A DNA stretch of 64,000 bases from Gambelia wislizenii (Eukaryota > Chordata > Lepidosauria > Squamata > Crotaphytidae). Numbering within the stretch: position 1 is the first letter of the stretch; each line of letters starts with the position of its first letter. Of this stretch, positions 1-9,503 are shown in pieces. The notes beneath the pieces were generated by a model. It had not been told where the DNA came from, ran no database searches, and was given only the letters and a program-made list of their open reading frames with translations. The position numbers and the translations under genes were made by a program. The stretch spans positions 247,232,645-247,296,644 of the forward strand of contig JAUMIR010000005.1 in the NCBI GenBank assembly GCA_030847615.1, in the 5' to 3' direction.

Positions 1-522
1 TGTTTAAAAGCTGGGGCTGTATATTTTATATACTGCATATATTTTAAATTTAATCTTGCAATTTAAATGTAAACAGCTCTGAGGTTCTAGAGCCAGGTTG
101 GTTTTTTGCCATCAGCTTCCAATAAGTGAGTTTGTAAGTTCTTTCCTCCTAAGCCACCAAGCACCATTGAAGGCTATCTGAAAGATAAGCAATTCCAGGT
201 TATTGGATGAAATAAAGAAAATATTTGAGATAATGTATCATGTTTTCCATAAGCAAAATATAAAGCAAAGAGAGACAGGCAAAGACCCTGGCACAGACTC
301 ACAGTTTGTGCCAATTTTGGAAGTTTCTGTTGAATCTGAAAGGCAGGACAATGAAAAGATCTGCTTACAAACTTGTACATTTTAAAAAAAAATCCCTTAT
401 ATTTTAGATTATGACAGACTAGACATGATAAAGAAAAACACAAAGGAAGAAATATAATACGCCCTTCAGAAAAAGAAAAGAAATCATGTAAAATACAACA
501 GTAATGTCTGCTGAATGATACA
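1..522. other. Flanking DNA, nothing recognised
   Basis: AT-rich sequence preceding DIRS copy 1. Short open frames occur on both strands but show no domain, motif or conserved composition. The last bases (AAA core) abut the element. Confidence 0.5.
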
Positions 523-701
523 AAAAGGAACGTTGGTCTTACCTGTGATACGTTCTTTTCCAGTGTAGAGGCGAAGAGCATCCGCATGCTTGGGTTGTCC
601 CTCCCACTTGCTCCCGGTAGGCAGGTAACAGAGACTTTTATTTTGAAAGGCTGACCACCGGAGGTGTCCTCTGGGAGGGACGACCCCTCTGCTGGCCAGT
701 C
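523..701 (-). repeat. 3' terminal region and ITR of DIRS copy 1
   Basis: The outer part (523-574) is unique to this end. The inner part (575-701) is the inverted terminal repeat, matching 6324-6450 in reverse complement with one mismatch. On the element sense strand the motif CAGGTAAG (rc at 538-545) lies about 20 nt from the terminus and fits the vertebrate splice-donor consensus. Confidence 0.9.
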
Positions 702-805
702 CATACCGCAGCCTCATGACGCCGTTGCTTGACGTATCTTGGCCACCTTTCGATGATCCTTGTGATCCCCTAATTTTCAAGTCCAATTGCTCGCCCTGGG
801 TGGGC

Positions 806-908
806 CGGATGCTCTTCGCCTCTACACTGGAAAAGAACGTATCACAGGTAAGACCAACGTTCCTTTTCCCAGTGGAGAGGGCTCCAGAGCATCCGCATGC
901 CTGGGATC
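806..908 (-). repeat. Internal complementary region (ICR) of DIRS copy 1
   Basis: Bases 806-867 are the reverse complement of the left terminus of the element. Bases 864-908 are the reverse complement of the right terminus. The two pieces meet at a TTTT core (864-867). In the DIRS model the ICR is the template that aligns both ends to form a circular intermediate. Here it lies between the YR stop and the 3' ITR, the usual DIRS-1 position. Confidence 0.9.
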
Positions 909-910
909 TC

Positions 911-1990
911 CTAAAGCTCAGACCGACGGGTGGGCAAGGGCGAGCCTCCAGGCGTGTGACTCCGCACAATCCTCTGTAAGACTCGTCTGCCAAAAGCGGC
1001 CTCCGCTGACTGGAACTTGTCCAACTTGTAGTGTCGTACAAAAGTTGAGGAAGACTTCCAAGTTGCTGCCCTGCATATTTCCTCCAGGGAAGCATCTCTC
1101 TCCCAAGCCGCCGAGGTTGCCGCGCTTCTCGTAGAGTGTGCGAGGATTCCCTCAGGAACTGCCTTGTTCAGGGTCTCATAGCACGACACAATGCAGCCCT
1201 TAATCCAACGAGCTAGAGTGGATGATGACACTTTCCTTCCCAAGTACTTAGAATGGGGGGAAACAAATAACGATTCTGATTGTCTGATCGGGGCCGTTCG
1301 TTTAATATATATCCTGAGGGCCCGGCGCACATCCAGTGTGTGCCAGATTCTCTCCAGTTCCCTTTCCGGATTCGGGCAAAAGGAGGGAAGTACAACCTCC
1401 TGTGATTTGTGAAAAATTGAGCTGACCTTTGGCTTGAAGTCCGGTGGCAGCCTCAAGACCACTGAGTCCTGCCTGAAGATGCAGAGATCTCGTTGAATTG
1501 ACAGAGCCGCCAGCTCCGACACCCTACGCGCTGACGTGATTGCCACCAGGAAAAGCACCTTCCATGTCATCCATTTCAATGAGGCTTCTCTCAATGGTTC
1601 AAATGGACGAACCGTTAGTGCCGTCAGCACTATGTGTAAGTCCCAAGACGGAAAACGGTGGACCGTTGGTGGGGCTAGGTTAGCGAGGCCCTTGAGGAAC
1701 CTTCGTAGATGAGGATGTGAGGATACTTCCGTCGCCTTGTCCGGAGCTAAGAAGGAAGTTATTGCCGCCACCTGTCTTTTTATAGTATTTGGACGAAGGC
1801 CTGTGTCGACCCCATCCTGTAGAAAATCGAGAAGCATGGGCACAGAGACCTCCTGGAAGTCGTGCCCTTTCTGCCTGCACCACCTCCGAAATACCCAGAA
1901 GGTATACTCGTATATACGTTGGGTGGACTCTCTTCTGGATGCCAAAATCGTCCCGACCACAGGCCGAGAATAACCTTCCAAGGTCAACAT
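911..1990 (-). CDS. DIRS tyrosine recombinase (YR), copy 1
   Basis: This is the integrase of the element, predicted to insert a circular DNA intermediate without target duplication. The start is chosen at the ATG at 1990-1988, which overlaps the RT stop (ATGTTGA shared by both frames) and gives 359 residues. The same frame is open upstream to a Met at 3289 (792 codons), through the region that codes RT in another frame. After an N-terminal SAM-like helical part beginning MLTLEGYSRPV, catalytic candidates are Arg in SARRVSEL (about 1507-1540), HSTR as the HxxR box (1127-1138) and Tyr in RHYKLD (about 1019-1039). No internal stop is seen. Copy 3 has a close homologue of similar length. The catalytic assignment rests on motif recognition only. 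Confidence 0.88.
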   Translation of the reverse strand: MLTLEGYSRPVVGTILASRRESTQRIYEYTFWVFRRWCRQKGHDFQEVSVPMLLDFLQDGVDTGLRPNTIKRQVAAITSFLAPDKATEVSSHPHLRRFLKGLANLAPPTVHRFPSWDLHIVLTALTVRPFEPLREASLKWMTWKVLFLVAITSARRVSELAALSIQRDLCIFRQDSVVLRLPPDFKPKVSSIFHKSQEVVLPSFCPNPERELERIWHTLDVRRALRIYIKRTAPIRQSESLFVSPHSKYLGRKVSSSTLARWIKGCIVSCYETLNKAVPEGILAHSTRSAATSAAWERDASLEEICRAATWKSSSTFVRHYKLDKFQSAEAAFGRRVLQRIVRSHTPGGSPLPTRRSEL

Positions 1991-3999
1991 CCGCCGTTCA
2001 ACCTCCACGCACGGAGCTGTAGCCAAGCAGGGTCGGGGTGGTGAACCTGGCCCTGCACCAGCAGGTCTTCCCGTACTGGGATCTTCATCGAGGCCACCTG
2101 CAGGTCGAGGATGTCTGGGAACCAGGCTCTCCGGGGCCATTCTAGGGCGATTAGGATGAGTTCCGCTCTTTCTGCTCTGACCTTGGCTAACACTCTGGGT
2201 AACAGAGGGATTGGCGGGAAAGCGTAGAGAAGCCCTTCTGGCCATGGAGATGTTAGGGCATCCATGCCCTCCGCTCCCCTCGTCAGGTATCTGGAGAAAA
2301 AGCGTGGAAGCTTGGTGTTCTCTGGGGTGGCGAAGAGGTCGAGCACCGGATGTCCCAAGGTCTTGGTGATCGAATTGAACACCTCCTGCTGGAGGCTCCA
2401 CTCCGCCTGGTCGATGTCTGACCTGCTGAGCCAGTCGGCTTTCTGGTTGAGCACTCCTCGCAGGTGTTCTGCTGATATCGCCGCGATGTTCTTCTCCGCC
2501 CAGTTGAACAAAAGTGCCACTTCCTTCATGAGGGCTCGCGACCTGGAACCCCCCTGGCGGTTTATGTGCGCCTTTGTCGTGACGTTGTCCGTTCGTATGA
2601 GAACTGGCTTGTCCCTGACTAGTTCCGCGAAGGCTAAGAGGGCCAGCCTGACCGCCCTGAGCTCCAGCCAATTGATGCTGTGGGTGGTTTCCTTGGTCGA
2701 CCACCTGCCCTGGGCCAGGTGGGAGCCGCAATGTGCTCCCCACCCGCGCAGACTGGCGTCCGTGGTGATCTGCACTCTGTCCTGAAGCCACAGCTGTCGG
2801 CCCCTGAGGACCGCTGACGACAGCCACCACTGGAGTGACGCTGTGACTTCCTGTGGTAACCTTACTGCCTGGTGGTGCCTGGAGGCTATTTGCTCCTGCC
2901 AAGGGAGTGGGAACCATTGCAGGCTTCTGGCGTGGAAACGTGCCCACGGAAGGCATTCTATGGCCGCTATCATGAGTCCCTGCAGTTGGGCCAGCTGCAT
3001 GACGTCCGGCCTCCGTGTTGACAGAGCCCTCTGAGCTGTGCTCCGTATCGAGTTGACCCGCTCCGGCGTCAATCGTATTGTTCCCGTTGTCGTATCTACA
3101 ATTGTTCCCAGATGCTTGATGCACTGCTCTGGTACGAGGGAACTCTTCTCGAGGTTGACCTGGAAGCCATGATCCTGGAGAGATTGCATCACTAAGCTGA
3201 CCTCCCTCTCCGCCCTGGCTCTGGATGGGGATCGGATCAGGAGGTCGTCCAAGTAGGGATAGAGATGAATTCCTAAGCGCCGCCAACAAGCCACCAAGGC
3301 AACTAGGATCTTGGTGAAGACCCTGGGTGCCGTAGAAAGGCCGAAGGGAAGGGCCCTGTACTGGAAATGTTCACCGTTGTAACAGAAGCGCAGAAACTGA
3401 CGGTGCTCTCGATGTACTGGGACGTGGAGGTACGCATCCTGTAAGTCCAGAGAGGCTAGGTAATCCCCAGGGCGTAGGGACTCCAGAATGTGCCTCAGGG
3501 TTTCCATTCTGAACATCCGCTGGCGTACGAATTTGTTTACCCCCCTGAGGTTCAGCACCGCCCTCCATGTCCCGTTTTTCTTTGGGACCAGGAACAGTAT
3601 GGAGTAACAGCCCTTGCCCCGCTCGGGCATCGGTACCTCCTCTATGGCCGCCAACTCTAGTAAACGTTGTATCTCCCTTCGCATAGCTTGCTGTTTTTCT
3701 GGGGCCCTGTGTACCTGAGTCGACAGGAACCACTGTGGAGGAAGTCGGGAAAACTCTATCCGGTATCCCTGCTGAATTGAATCCAGCACCCATCTGTCCG
3801 AGGTAGAGGTCTCCCAAGCCCCCACGAAGGCCTGCAGCCTGCCTCCCACCGGGGGTGGATTGTCATTGTTGAGATTTGGAGCCCTGTTTGGGAGTCTGGG
3901 ACTGTCCAGCTTTCCCCGAGCCTCCCTGGTGACTTCTGCGATGGTACCTGTTGTCTCCCCATCGGGGCCTAGAGGACCTGGACTCCCTGGATCCGCCAT
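1984..3999 (-). CDS. DIRS reverse transcriptase / RNase H / Dam-like methyltransferase polyprotein, copy 1
   Basis: A 671-residue open frame. The RT domain carries FLVPKKNG and RAVLNL, the palm segment SLDLQDAYLHVPVH, ALPFGLSTAP and the catalytic YLDD at about residues 249-252 (3244-3255). RNase H follows, with ITTDAS near residue 412, then LELRAV and RTDN, supplying the expected acidic residues. The C-terminal part has DLFATPENTK (about residue 555) and YAFPP (about residue 595), which match the methyltransferase-like domain typical of DIRS elements. Its enzymatic role in DIRS is not settled. The frame is intact. Its start overlaps the end of gag and its stop overlaps the YR start. The exact N-terminus is uncertain, because it may be made by frameshifting from gag and not from the ATG at 3999. 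Confidence 0.92.
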   Translation of the reverse strand: MADPGSPGPLGPDGETTGTIAEVTREARGKLDSPRLPNRAPNLNNDNPPPVGGRLQAFVGAWETSTSDRWVLDSIQQGYRIEFSRLPPQWFLSTQVHRAPEKQQAMRREIQRLLELAAIEEVPMPERGKGCYSILFLVPKKNGTWRAVLNLRGVNKFVRQRMFRMETLRHILESLRPGDYLASLDLQDAYLHVPVHREHRQFLRFCYNGEHFQYRALPFGLSTAPRVFTKILVALVACWRRLGIHLYPYLDDLLIRSPSRARAEREVSLVMQSLQDHGFQVNLEKSSLVPEQCIKHLGTIVDTTTGTIRLTPERVNSIRSTAQRALSTRRPDVMQLAQLQGLMIAAIECLPWARFHARSLQWFPLPWQEQIASRHHQAVRLPQEVTASLQWWLSSAVLRGRQLWLQDRVQITTDASLRGWGAHCGSHLAQGRWSTKETTHSINWLELRAVRLALLAFAELVRDKPVLIRTDNVTTKAHINRQGGSRSRALMKEVALLFNWAEKNIAAISAEHLRGVLNQKADWLSRSDIDQAEWSLQQEVFNSITKTLGHPVLDLFATPENTKLPRFFSRYLTRGAEGMDALTSPWPEGLLYAFPPIPLLPRVLAKVRAERAELILIALEWPRRAWFPDILDLQVASMKIPVREDLLVQGQVHHPDPAWLQLRAWRLNGGC

Positions 4000-5639
4000 G
4001 ACTTGAAGATGTGCTGGAACCCTGCTGGGTTCCCGAAGAACGAAAGGGCCGGTACCGTCTGGAAGACTTCTTATCCTCCCTCCTACGGGCGGAAGCCAGT
4101 GATCTCTTCTTCTTGTCCTTATCCTCCACTAGGACAGGCTCCAACGACTCGCCAAATAGCTTCTCTCCTAGGAAGGGAGACGACACCAGGTTCTGCTTTG
4201 ACTTGAAGTCCGCGTTCCATGACTTTAGCCAAACCTGTCTTCTGGCTGCTACCGTCGCGGCCTGCGCTCTCACACAGAACTGGACCGAATCCAAGGTGCT
4301 ATCTGCCAAGAACGCGGACACTTTGGTTAGCTTGCTGAGATCCTGGCGGATCCTGGTCTGAGACCGTGGAACGTCCTTCAATGCGTCCTTAGCCCAATGA
4401 ATTGCCGCGCGTGCCATCATGGTAGCCGTTGTAGAGGCTCGGATGGCCAAAGAGATCGCCTCATGAGCTCGTTTTAATGCCAAGTCCATTCGTCTATCCT
4501 CTGGCACCTTGAGAATCTCCTCGCCATCCTTGCAAAAAACCGCAGCAGAGACGAGCTCAGAGACCGGAGCGTCGATCAACGGGATCTGTAGTTTCCCCAT
4601 CACCTTATCCAGAAGAGAATACAGCTTCTTTGCCAGGGCTGGTTGTGGCCTGGCCACGGCAGGGGCTCTCCATTCGTCGCATATCAATCGCATAGAATCA
4701 TAGAATTGCATTACAGTAGCTGGTACTGGCATCTGCATGGCCTGCGGCTGGGCGTCTGGGAAAAATTCACCAGAGATCTCTGGGAGATCAGGATCTACCT
4801 GGGACTGCTGAGTCTTTGGTAGAGTAAGGCCCAAAGTCCTCACCGCCTTCTTCAAAAGGACGGCAAACTCCTCTGGGACAAAATGGCGTGCCGATGGACA
4901 CGCTGGTGACGCCTCCTCCGCCTCTTCCTCAGAGAGCTCGCCTTCCTCTCTTTCTGAAGAGCTAGACTCCTCCCCCGCGGATGAGAGGAGGGAAACCACA
5001 TCTTCCTCCTGGGGTTCCTCCTCCTCCCCCTCAGTGCGTGCCTTCTTCCTGGGGGGAGGAATGCGGTCCGCAGGCTCCTCCTCCTGCTCTTCCTCGTCGT
5101 CGCTGGGAGGTCTGCGGGGCCATCCCCCCTGGCCATCGCTGGGGTCCCCACCATTGCTGGGCCCTGGTAAGGAGCCGTCGCCTGCCCCCATCCCAGCCCT
5201 CCTGGGGAGCAGGCGCTTCCCCTTGCTGCGTCCGCTGCCTTTGCCCCCCTTTCTGGGGGCTGGCGCTGGAACCCTGTCGGGCTGGGGTGGGCGGGTTGGG
5301 GCTGGAATGCCTCCCGATGCGCCGTGGGGAAAGGTCCCTGCTGCAGCGAGGTCCGCCCCGCTTGGGACTGCTGGCACTGCGCCGCTGGCGCTAGCACGAG
5401 GGGGGAAGCCGGCCGGCCCGGGGAAGGAGGGAGTCTCCACCCCTCCCCTTTGCTCCGTGATCCCCAAACCCCCGGTGCCCTGGGGAATGGGTCCCTGGCC
5501 GCTCGCTGCCACGGTTGCCGCACCGCCTGAGCCACCAAGAGGGAGACCTGGTGCCCTGGGGAGGAGGGGGGAAAGCCCTTCCCCTCCCCCCATGTCCGCG
5601 CTTCCCAAACCCCTCTGGCTCGGCTGGAACAGGCTTGCC

Positions 5640-5674
<35 letters not shown>

Positions 5675-6162
5675 GCCTCCCGCGCCAGTGCTTCCCTCAG
5701 CCACCCTCTAAAGAGCGCTGGGAAGTCCTCGCCCGGATCCCCTGGTCCCGGGGCACCAGCCCCACTCACGGTTCGGGGATCTGCGATGTCCTGCGGGCTG
5801 GCGGGGATCGCCGGTGTGCCGCCGCTCGTCCCAGTGTTTGGGACGGCGTGGCTCTCCTCCTCCTGGAGGGGCTGCCCGGCGTACTCCTCCTCCTCCTCCC
5901 GGCCACTGCCACCTCCCTCCAAAGGGACCTGGGCCGGGGCGCAGCCGGTGGCGGCCGAGGCGGGGGGCTTATCCCCCTTCTTCGGCCTCTTCTTACCACC
6001 GCTGCTTTTAGCTGGGGCTTTAACGCCTCTGCCTCCTGCAGAGGTGCCCGGCTGAACTTCACCAGCTGCCGGGGGCTCGCCTGCATGCTGGATGAGCCTC
6101 ACCAGCCGGTCGCTGGCAATCACCGCTGCAATCACAGCATCAATCTCCTCCATCGTCGACAT
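3863..6162 (-). pseudogene. DIRS gag-like ORF, copy 1, frame-shifted
   Basis: Gag presumably packages the element RNA. The N-terminus is read from the ATG at 6162 (MSTMEEIDAVIAAVI), which matches the copy 3 N-terminus. That frame stays open to 4852, but homology with copy 3 moves to another frame, open from 5704 to 3863. The switch falls in the CCAG tract at 5641-5674, where both frames encode WLAG repeats, so a change in 4-bp repeat number explains the break. The downstream part has a Pro/Gly/Glu-rich low-complexity stretch, a helical core (FAVLLKKAVRTLGL onward) shared with copy 3, and a basic C-terminus rich in Lys, Arg and Ser. No CCHC zinc knuckle is visible. A stop at 3863 separates it from the same-frame YR. 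Confidence 0.8.
5641..5674. repeat. CCAG tetranucleotide microsatellite inside gag
   Basis: About eight and a half uninterrupted CCAG units (CTGG on the coding strand) within the gag coding region of DIRS copy 1. Because the unit is 4 bp, gain or loss of one unit shifts the reading frame. The two gag half-frames meet here. Confidence 0.9.
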
Positions 6163-6323
6163 CCCTTCTCCTTGTGGGGGGGGGGTCAGGTATTATTGTT
6201 GTTATTATTGTTGAAGTACCAACTTCAACTTTTCCTTTGTTAAAGATGGCCCCCACCACATGGAGAAGGTTCAGTCGAGGACAAAGGAGACCACGATCCT
6301 ACCAGGAGCGTAGGCAGGAAACA

Positions 6324-6471
6324 GACTGGCCAGCAGAGGGGTCGCCCCTCCCAGAGGACACCTCCGGTGGTCAGCCTTTCAAAATAAAAGTCTCTGTTAC
6401 CTGCCTACCGGGAGCAAGTGGGAGGGACAACCCAAGCATGCGGATGCTCTGGAGCCCTCTCCACTGGGAAA
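6324..6471 (-). repeat. 5' ITR and terminus of DIRS copy 1
   Basis: The ITR proper is 6324-6450. The outer 21 bases (6451-6471) are specific to this end and recur in reverse complement in the ICR. On the element sense strand the terminus reads TTTCCCAG then TGG, resembling a splice acceptor. Between the ITR and gag lies a short TTATTG-rich simple-sequence patch (about 6190-6215). Confidence 0.9.
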
Positions 6472-6666
6472 TGGAGTTACTACAAAATTGCCACACATAG
6501 TTGTACGGTTTAACTGCTGCAATTTGCCCAAATGAATGGGAATCTGGAATTTGCACAAATGAATGGGAATCCCATTTGATGAAGACACAGGCAACAACCA
6601 GACACAATGGGGTAATGTGTCCATAGGATCCCCAGGGTTTTTGTTCCCAAACATTAAGAGCAGCTA

Positions 6667-7190
6667 CTAGAGGGAGAATTTGGATCTAGACCAAAGAGGC
6701 AGGAGACTAACTCCCTCCCCATGTCATTGTCATATATTAAGGATTACATCCCTTCTAGTTTATGAGCCCATTAGAGCACTTAGATCATCCAGAGAGATCC
6801 TTCTCTGTGTTCCACTACCCTCTCAGGCTCGTTTGGTGGGCCTTCTGAGTGGTGCTCCTAGACTTTGGAACTCCCTCCCTAGAGAGGCCAGGATGGCCCC
6901 ATCTCTGCTCTCCTTTCAGCAACAAGTAAAAACATTCTTATGCCATCAGCGTTTTCAGTCTGATAGGGGTTGGGTTTGTACATGCTATGCAGTTTGGTTT
7001 TTAAGGTGTATACAGTTTTATTGTATTTTAATATTTCTAAATTTTTAACACTGTAAATCATTTAATCATTTTTTAATTTCATATTTATATTTTTAATGTT
7101 TGTGTATTGTTTTAAACTCACTGTTAGTCACTTTGAGTCCCTATATTGGGAGAAAGGCGGGATATAAATGAATATTGTAGTAGTAGTAGT
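6667..7190 (+). pseudogene. LINE 3' end (L2/Vingi-like) with ORF2 C-terminus
   Basis: The frame from about 6680 to 7048 contains APRLWNSLPREAR followed by FQQQVKTFL, a C-terminal signature common in L2-, Vingi- and jockey-like LINE ORF2 proteins. The 3' UTR ends with GAAAGGCGGGATATAAAT, a widespread LINE tail in reptiles, and then passes into TAG/GAA simple repeats that may have grown from the tail. The 5' part is missing. The family name is uncertain. Confidence 0.65.
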
Positions 7191-7240
7191 AATAGTAGCA
7201 GTAGTAAGAAGAAGAAGAAGAAGAAGAAGAAGCAGTGGCG
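7172..7240. repeat. Simple repeats (TAG)n and (GAA)n
   Basis: A TAGTAG stretch is followed by about eight GAA units (7207-7232) and a short GCG-rich run, directly downstream of the LINE tail. Confidence 0.8.
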
Positions 7241-7928
7241 GCGGCGACAACGTGGAGGTTTCTTCAACCAGTATGTATGCCCTCAGCTCTAGCTTTGCCT
7301 ACCCTCTGTGACATTGTCACATAGTCAAATTTGACTAGCGATGTCACTGTTGCTAGGAAGAAGGCAGATTTCAAATGAAAAAATGGTGACAAAGCAGCAG
7401 GCAACCAAGGCAGTGAACTAATGCAAGAAGAGAAGCTTTTAGAGACACTCCAGAGAACACAGAGGTGGGTGCAATGTCCTTTTCATGCCAAATTTCTATA
7501 TTCACATCCAAAATCTGAACACCACTCCTGTGGATTACTTCTAAGACTGACTGGATTGCAAAATATGTATGAGCTTTCAAAAAACCACACTCCCAGCTTA
7601 TTATGCTTATCAAATCTGTTAAATGAAAGGAAATATCCAAAAGAACTGGGAACAGCCACAATTTAAGCAGGATTCTTGAATCCACAGCCCATTAATCTGC
7701 CCAATTCTGTGAGTAACTGAGACATCTGAGTGGGGAGTCTTCTGCCAACCTCTATACTCTATACCAGAGCTTCTTAAACTTTTTCCACTCACAACCCCTT
7801 ACCCTTTTTGCTCAAGAATTTTTTACTTGACCCCAGGTATATAGGTATATAAAATAAGTATACAAGCCAAATTTGCTGTTGCCAGTTTTTTCACAACCCC
7901 TCACATTCACTTGTGTGGTCTCATATGG

Positions 7929-9458
7929 CAGCCTTTCTCAACCTTTTTACCCTGGAGGAACCCTTGAAATAATTTTCAGATCTCAGGGAACCCCTACGTA
8001 AAAATTATACTTACAGCAGAGCTCCCTTTAAAAAAAAATTACAGAAACAGTGAAAAAAATAGATGCTTATTATATTCCACATTGCTAGCAATACATATTT
8101 GATACTTGCAGGGTCAGAAATTTCTATAATACAAATATAATATAAAATAAAATATAAATATACATATATCTCTCCAAAGTAAGACAGTCTCAATTTAATC
8201 ATATTGGCTTCTAGGAGAGTTCAGGTTACCATGATCTGCTGCCTGAGGTAGCAACATAGAATCAAAGAGTTGGAAGGGACCTTAAAGGCCATCCAGTCCA
8301 ACGCCCTACCATGCAAGAATACAAAATCAAATCATTCCCAACAGATGGCCATCCAGCCTCTGTTTAAAAACCTCCAAAAATGGAGACTCCACCACACTCC
8401 CAGGAAATGCATTCTACTTGTGAACAGCTCTTACTGTCAGGAAATTCTTCCTAATGTATAGGTGGAATCTCTTTTCCTGTAGTTTGAACCCATTGCTCTG
8501 TGTCCTAGTCTCTGGAGCAGCAGAAAACAAAATTGTTCCATCCTCAGTATGACATCCCTTCAAATATTTAAATATGGCTACATCACTGACTCTGACTCAA
8601 AGATTGAGCTCTGAGCTCTGAGCTAACACAGCTTACAAAAAGCAGCAACTAAGCAGCCAGATGCAGGCTAAGAGGGAAGCTGTAGCTTCCTGCTAAGGTA
8701 AATTGAAGGATTTTTTTTTCAATAGTATGGGAGTTGGTCAGTCTATTTGTGACCCCCACATTCAGTTACCAGACCGACGGTTTAAGAACCTTTGCTCTAT
8801 CTATTAATGATCCTTTACTGTAATGGCTCTGTCCTCTCCAAATCTGGTTTAAAAAGAATAAGCCCTAAGTCACTTTTATCAGAGTTCACCCATCCACAGC
8901 TGGCGCCTGAGTAGCTGACTGACCAGGGGGTTACTTGGATTACTTGGTCATTTCCCCCAATTGGCTAAGAACTGTACAGTATTGTAATTGTCTTTCCATT
9001 GTTCTGAATTTTTTTTAAAAAAATCATCATTTTGCCTCTGTACCTTTAAATCAGTTTTAAGGAAACCAGGTCTTTCGCCTCAGTTCTGGGTCCATGGTTT
9101 CTTGCAGGCAGCAAATCACACACACACTCATTCTTTGCCTCCTCCCTTTCCCAGGTTATCAGGAGCTTCATTAGCATATCTAAAGCAGATCAAAAGCTGG
9201 GAGGGAGAGCAAGGTATTTGGCATGTAAACATCTTCCTCCCCCCACATAAGAGGACCCTTTGAGGCTCTGTTGGTGTGAAAACATTCAAACACACACACT
9301 CATTCCTCGCCTGGCTTTCTCTGTTGTGGAGGGGAGAGAAGCTGTTTCAGCTCACCACTTCTCCATGATTTATTAATTTATTATTGTTTTCTTGCTGAAT
9401 CCCTGGGCATCTCTGGGGGAACCGCAGGGTTCTGCGGAATCCCAGTTGAGAAACGCTG
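7929..9458. mobile_element. Inner nested hAT-like element
   Basis: It starts CAGCCTTTCTCAACC and ends GTTGAGAAACGCTG in inverted orientation. It is flanked by TCATATGG and CCATATGG (7 of 8 matching). It lies inside the outer hAT element and holds a CR1 fragment. Another hAT-like end near 8775-8795 may mark a further, less certain layer. Confidence 0.65.
8247..8610 (-). pseudogene. CR1 LINE 3' fragment
   Basis: On the minus strand this ends with the CR1 signature (CCAACTCTTTGATTCTATG type) and contains the usual segment equivalent to LNIRKNFLTVRAV...FKQRL. It is truncated at the 5' side and degenerate, inserted within the nested hAT elements. Confidence 0.75.
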
Positions 9459-9503
9459 CCATATGGGGTCGAAACCCACAGTTTAAGAAACGCTGCTCTA
9501 TAC

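Larger units (their letters stand above)
523..6471 (-). mobile_element. DIRS-type tyrosine-recombinase retrotransposon, full-length copy 1
   Basis: About 5.95 kb, coding on the minus strand in the order 5' ITR, gag, RT/RNase H/methyltransferase, YR, ICR, 3' ITR. The terminal repeats are inverted (575-701 against 6324-6450) and differ at one base in 127 by direct comparison. The outermost ends differ from each other, and both are copied in complementary form in the ICR at 806-908, as DIRS replication through a circle requires. The ends abut an AAA core at each side and no target duplication is visible, which is typical of integration by a tyrosine recombinase. The RT and YR frames are open, but gag is frame-shifted at a CCAG microsatellite. 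This copy alone is probably non-autonomous. The near-identical ITRs suggest recent insertion or repair. Confidence 0.93.
7765..9495. mobile_element. Outer hAT (Charlie-like) element with perfect 8-bp TSD
   Basis: It starts CAGAGCTTCTTAAAC and ends with the related inverted GTTTAAGAAACGCTG. Both sides are flanked by CTCTATAC (7757-7764 and 9496-9503), an 8-bp duplication as hAT transposases make. The ends resemble the TTCTTAAACTGTGGG type of Charlie-like MITEs. No transposase is visible. Most of the length is later insertions, including a second hAT element at 7929-9458. Confidence 0.75.

Noticed and set aside
848..872. A real mini-intron in the ICR
   Set aside because: 25 nt between GT and AG is too short for vertebrate splicing. 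It is reported only as joined terminal motifs.
484..1095. ORFs across the left ITR and ICR of DIRS copy 1
   Set aside because: They overlap inverted repeats and YR in other frames, and no protein motif is present.
2264..2785. Plus-strand 173-codon ORF inside RT
   Set aside because: Antisense to a strongly supported RNase H/methyltransferase region. No recognisable domain.
4981..6243. Plus-strand proline-rich ORFs opposite gag
   Set aside because: They are antisense shadows of the GC-rich low-complexity gag region.
6529..6572. Twice-repeated CAAATGAATGGGAATC as a tandem array
   Set aside because: Only two copies are present, with no further periodicity.
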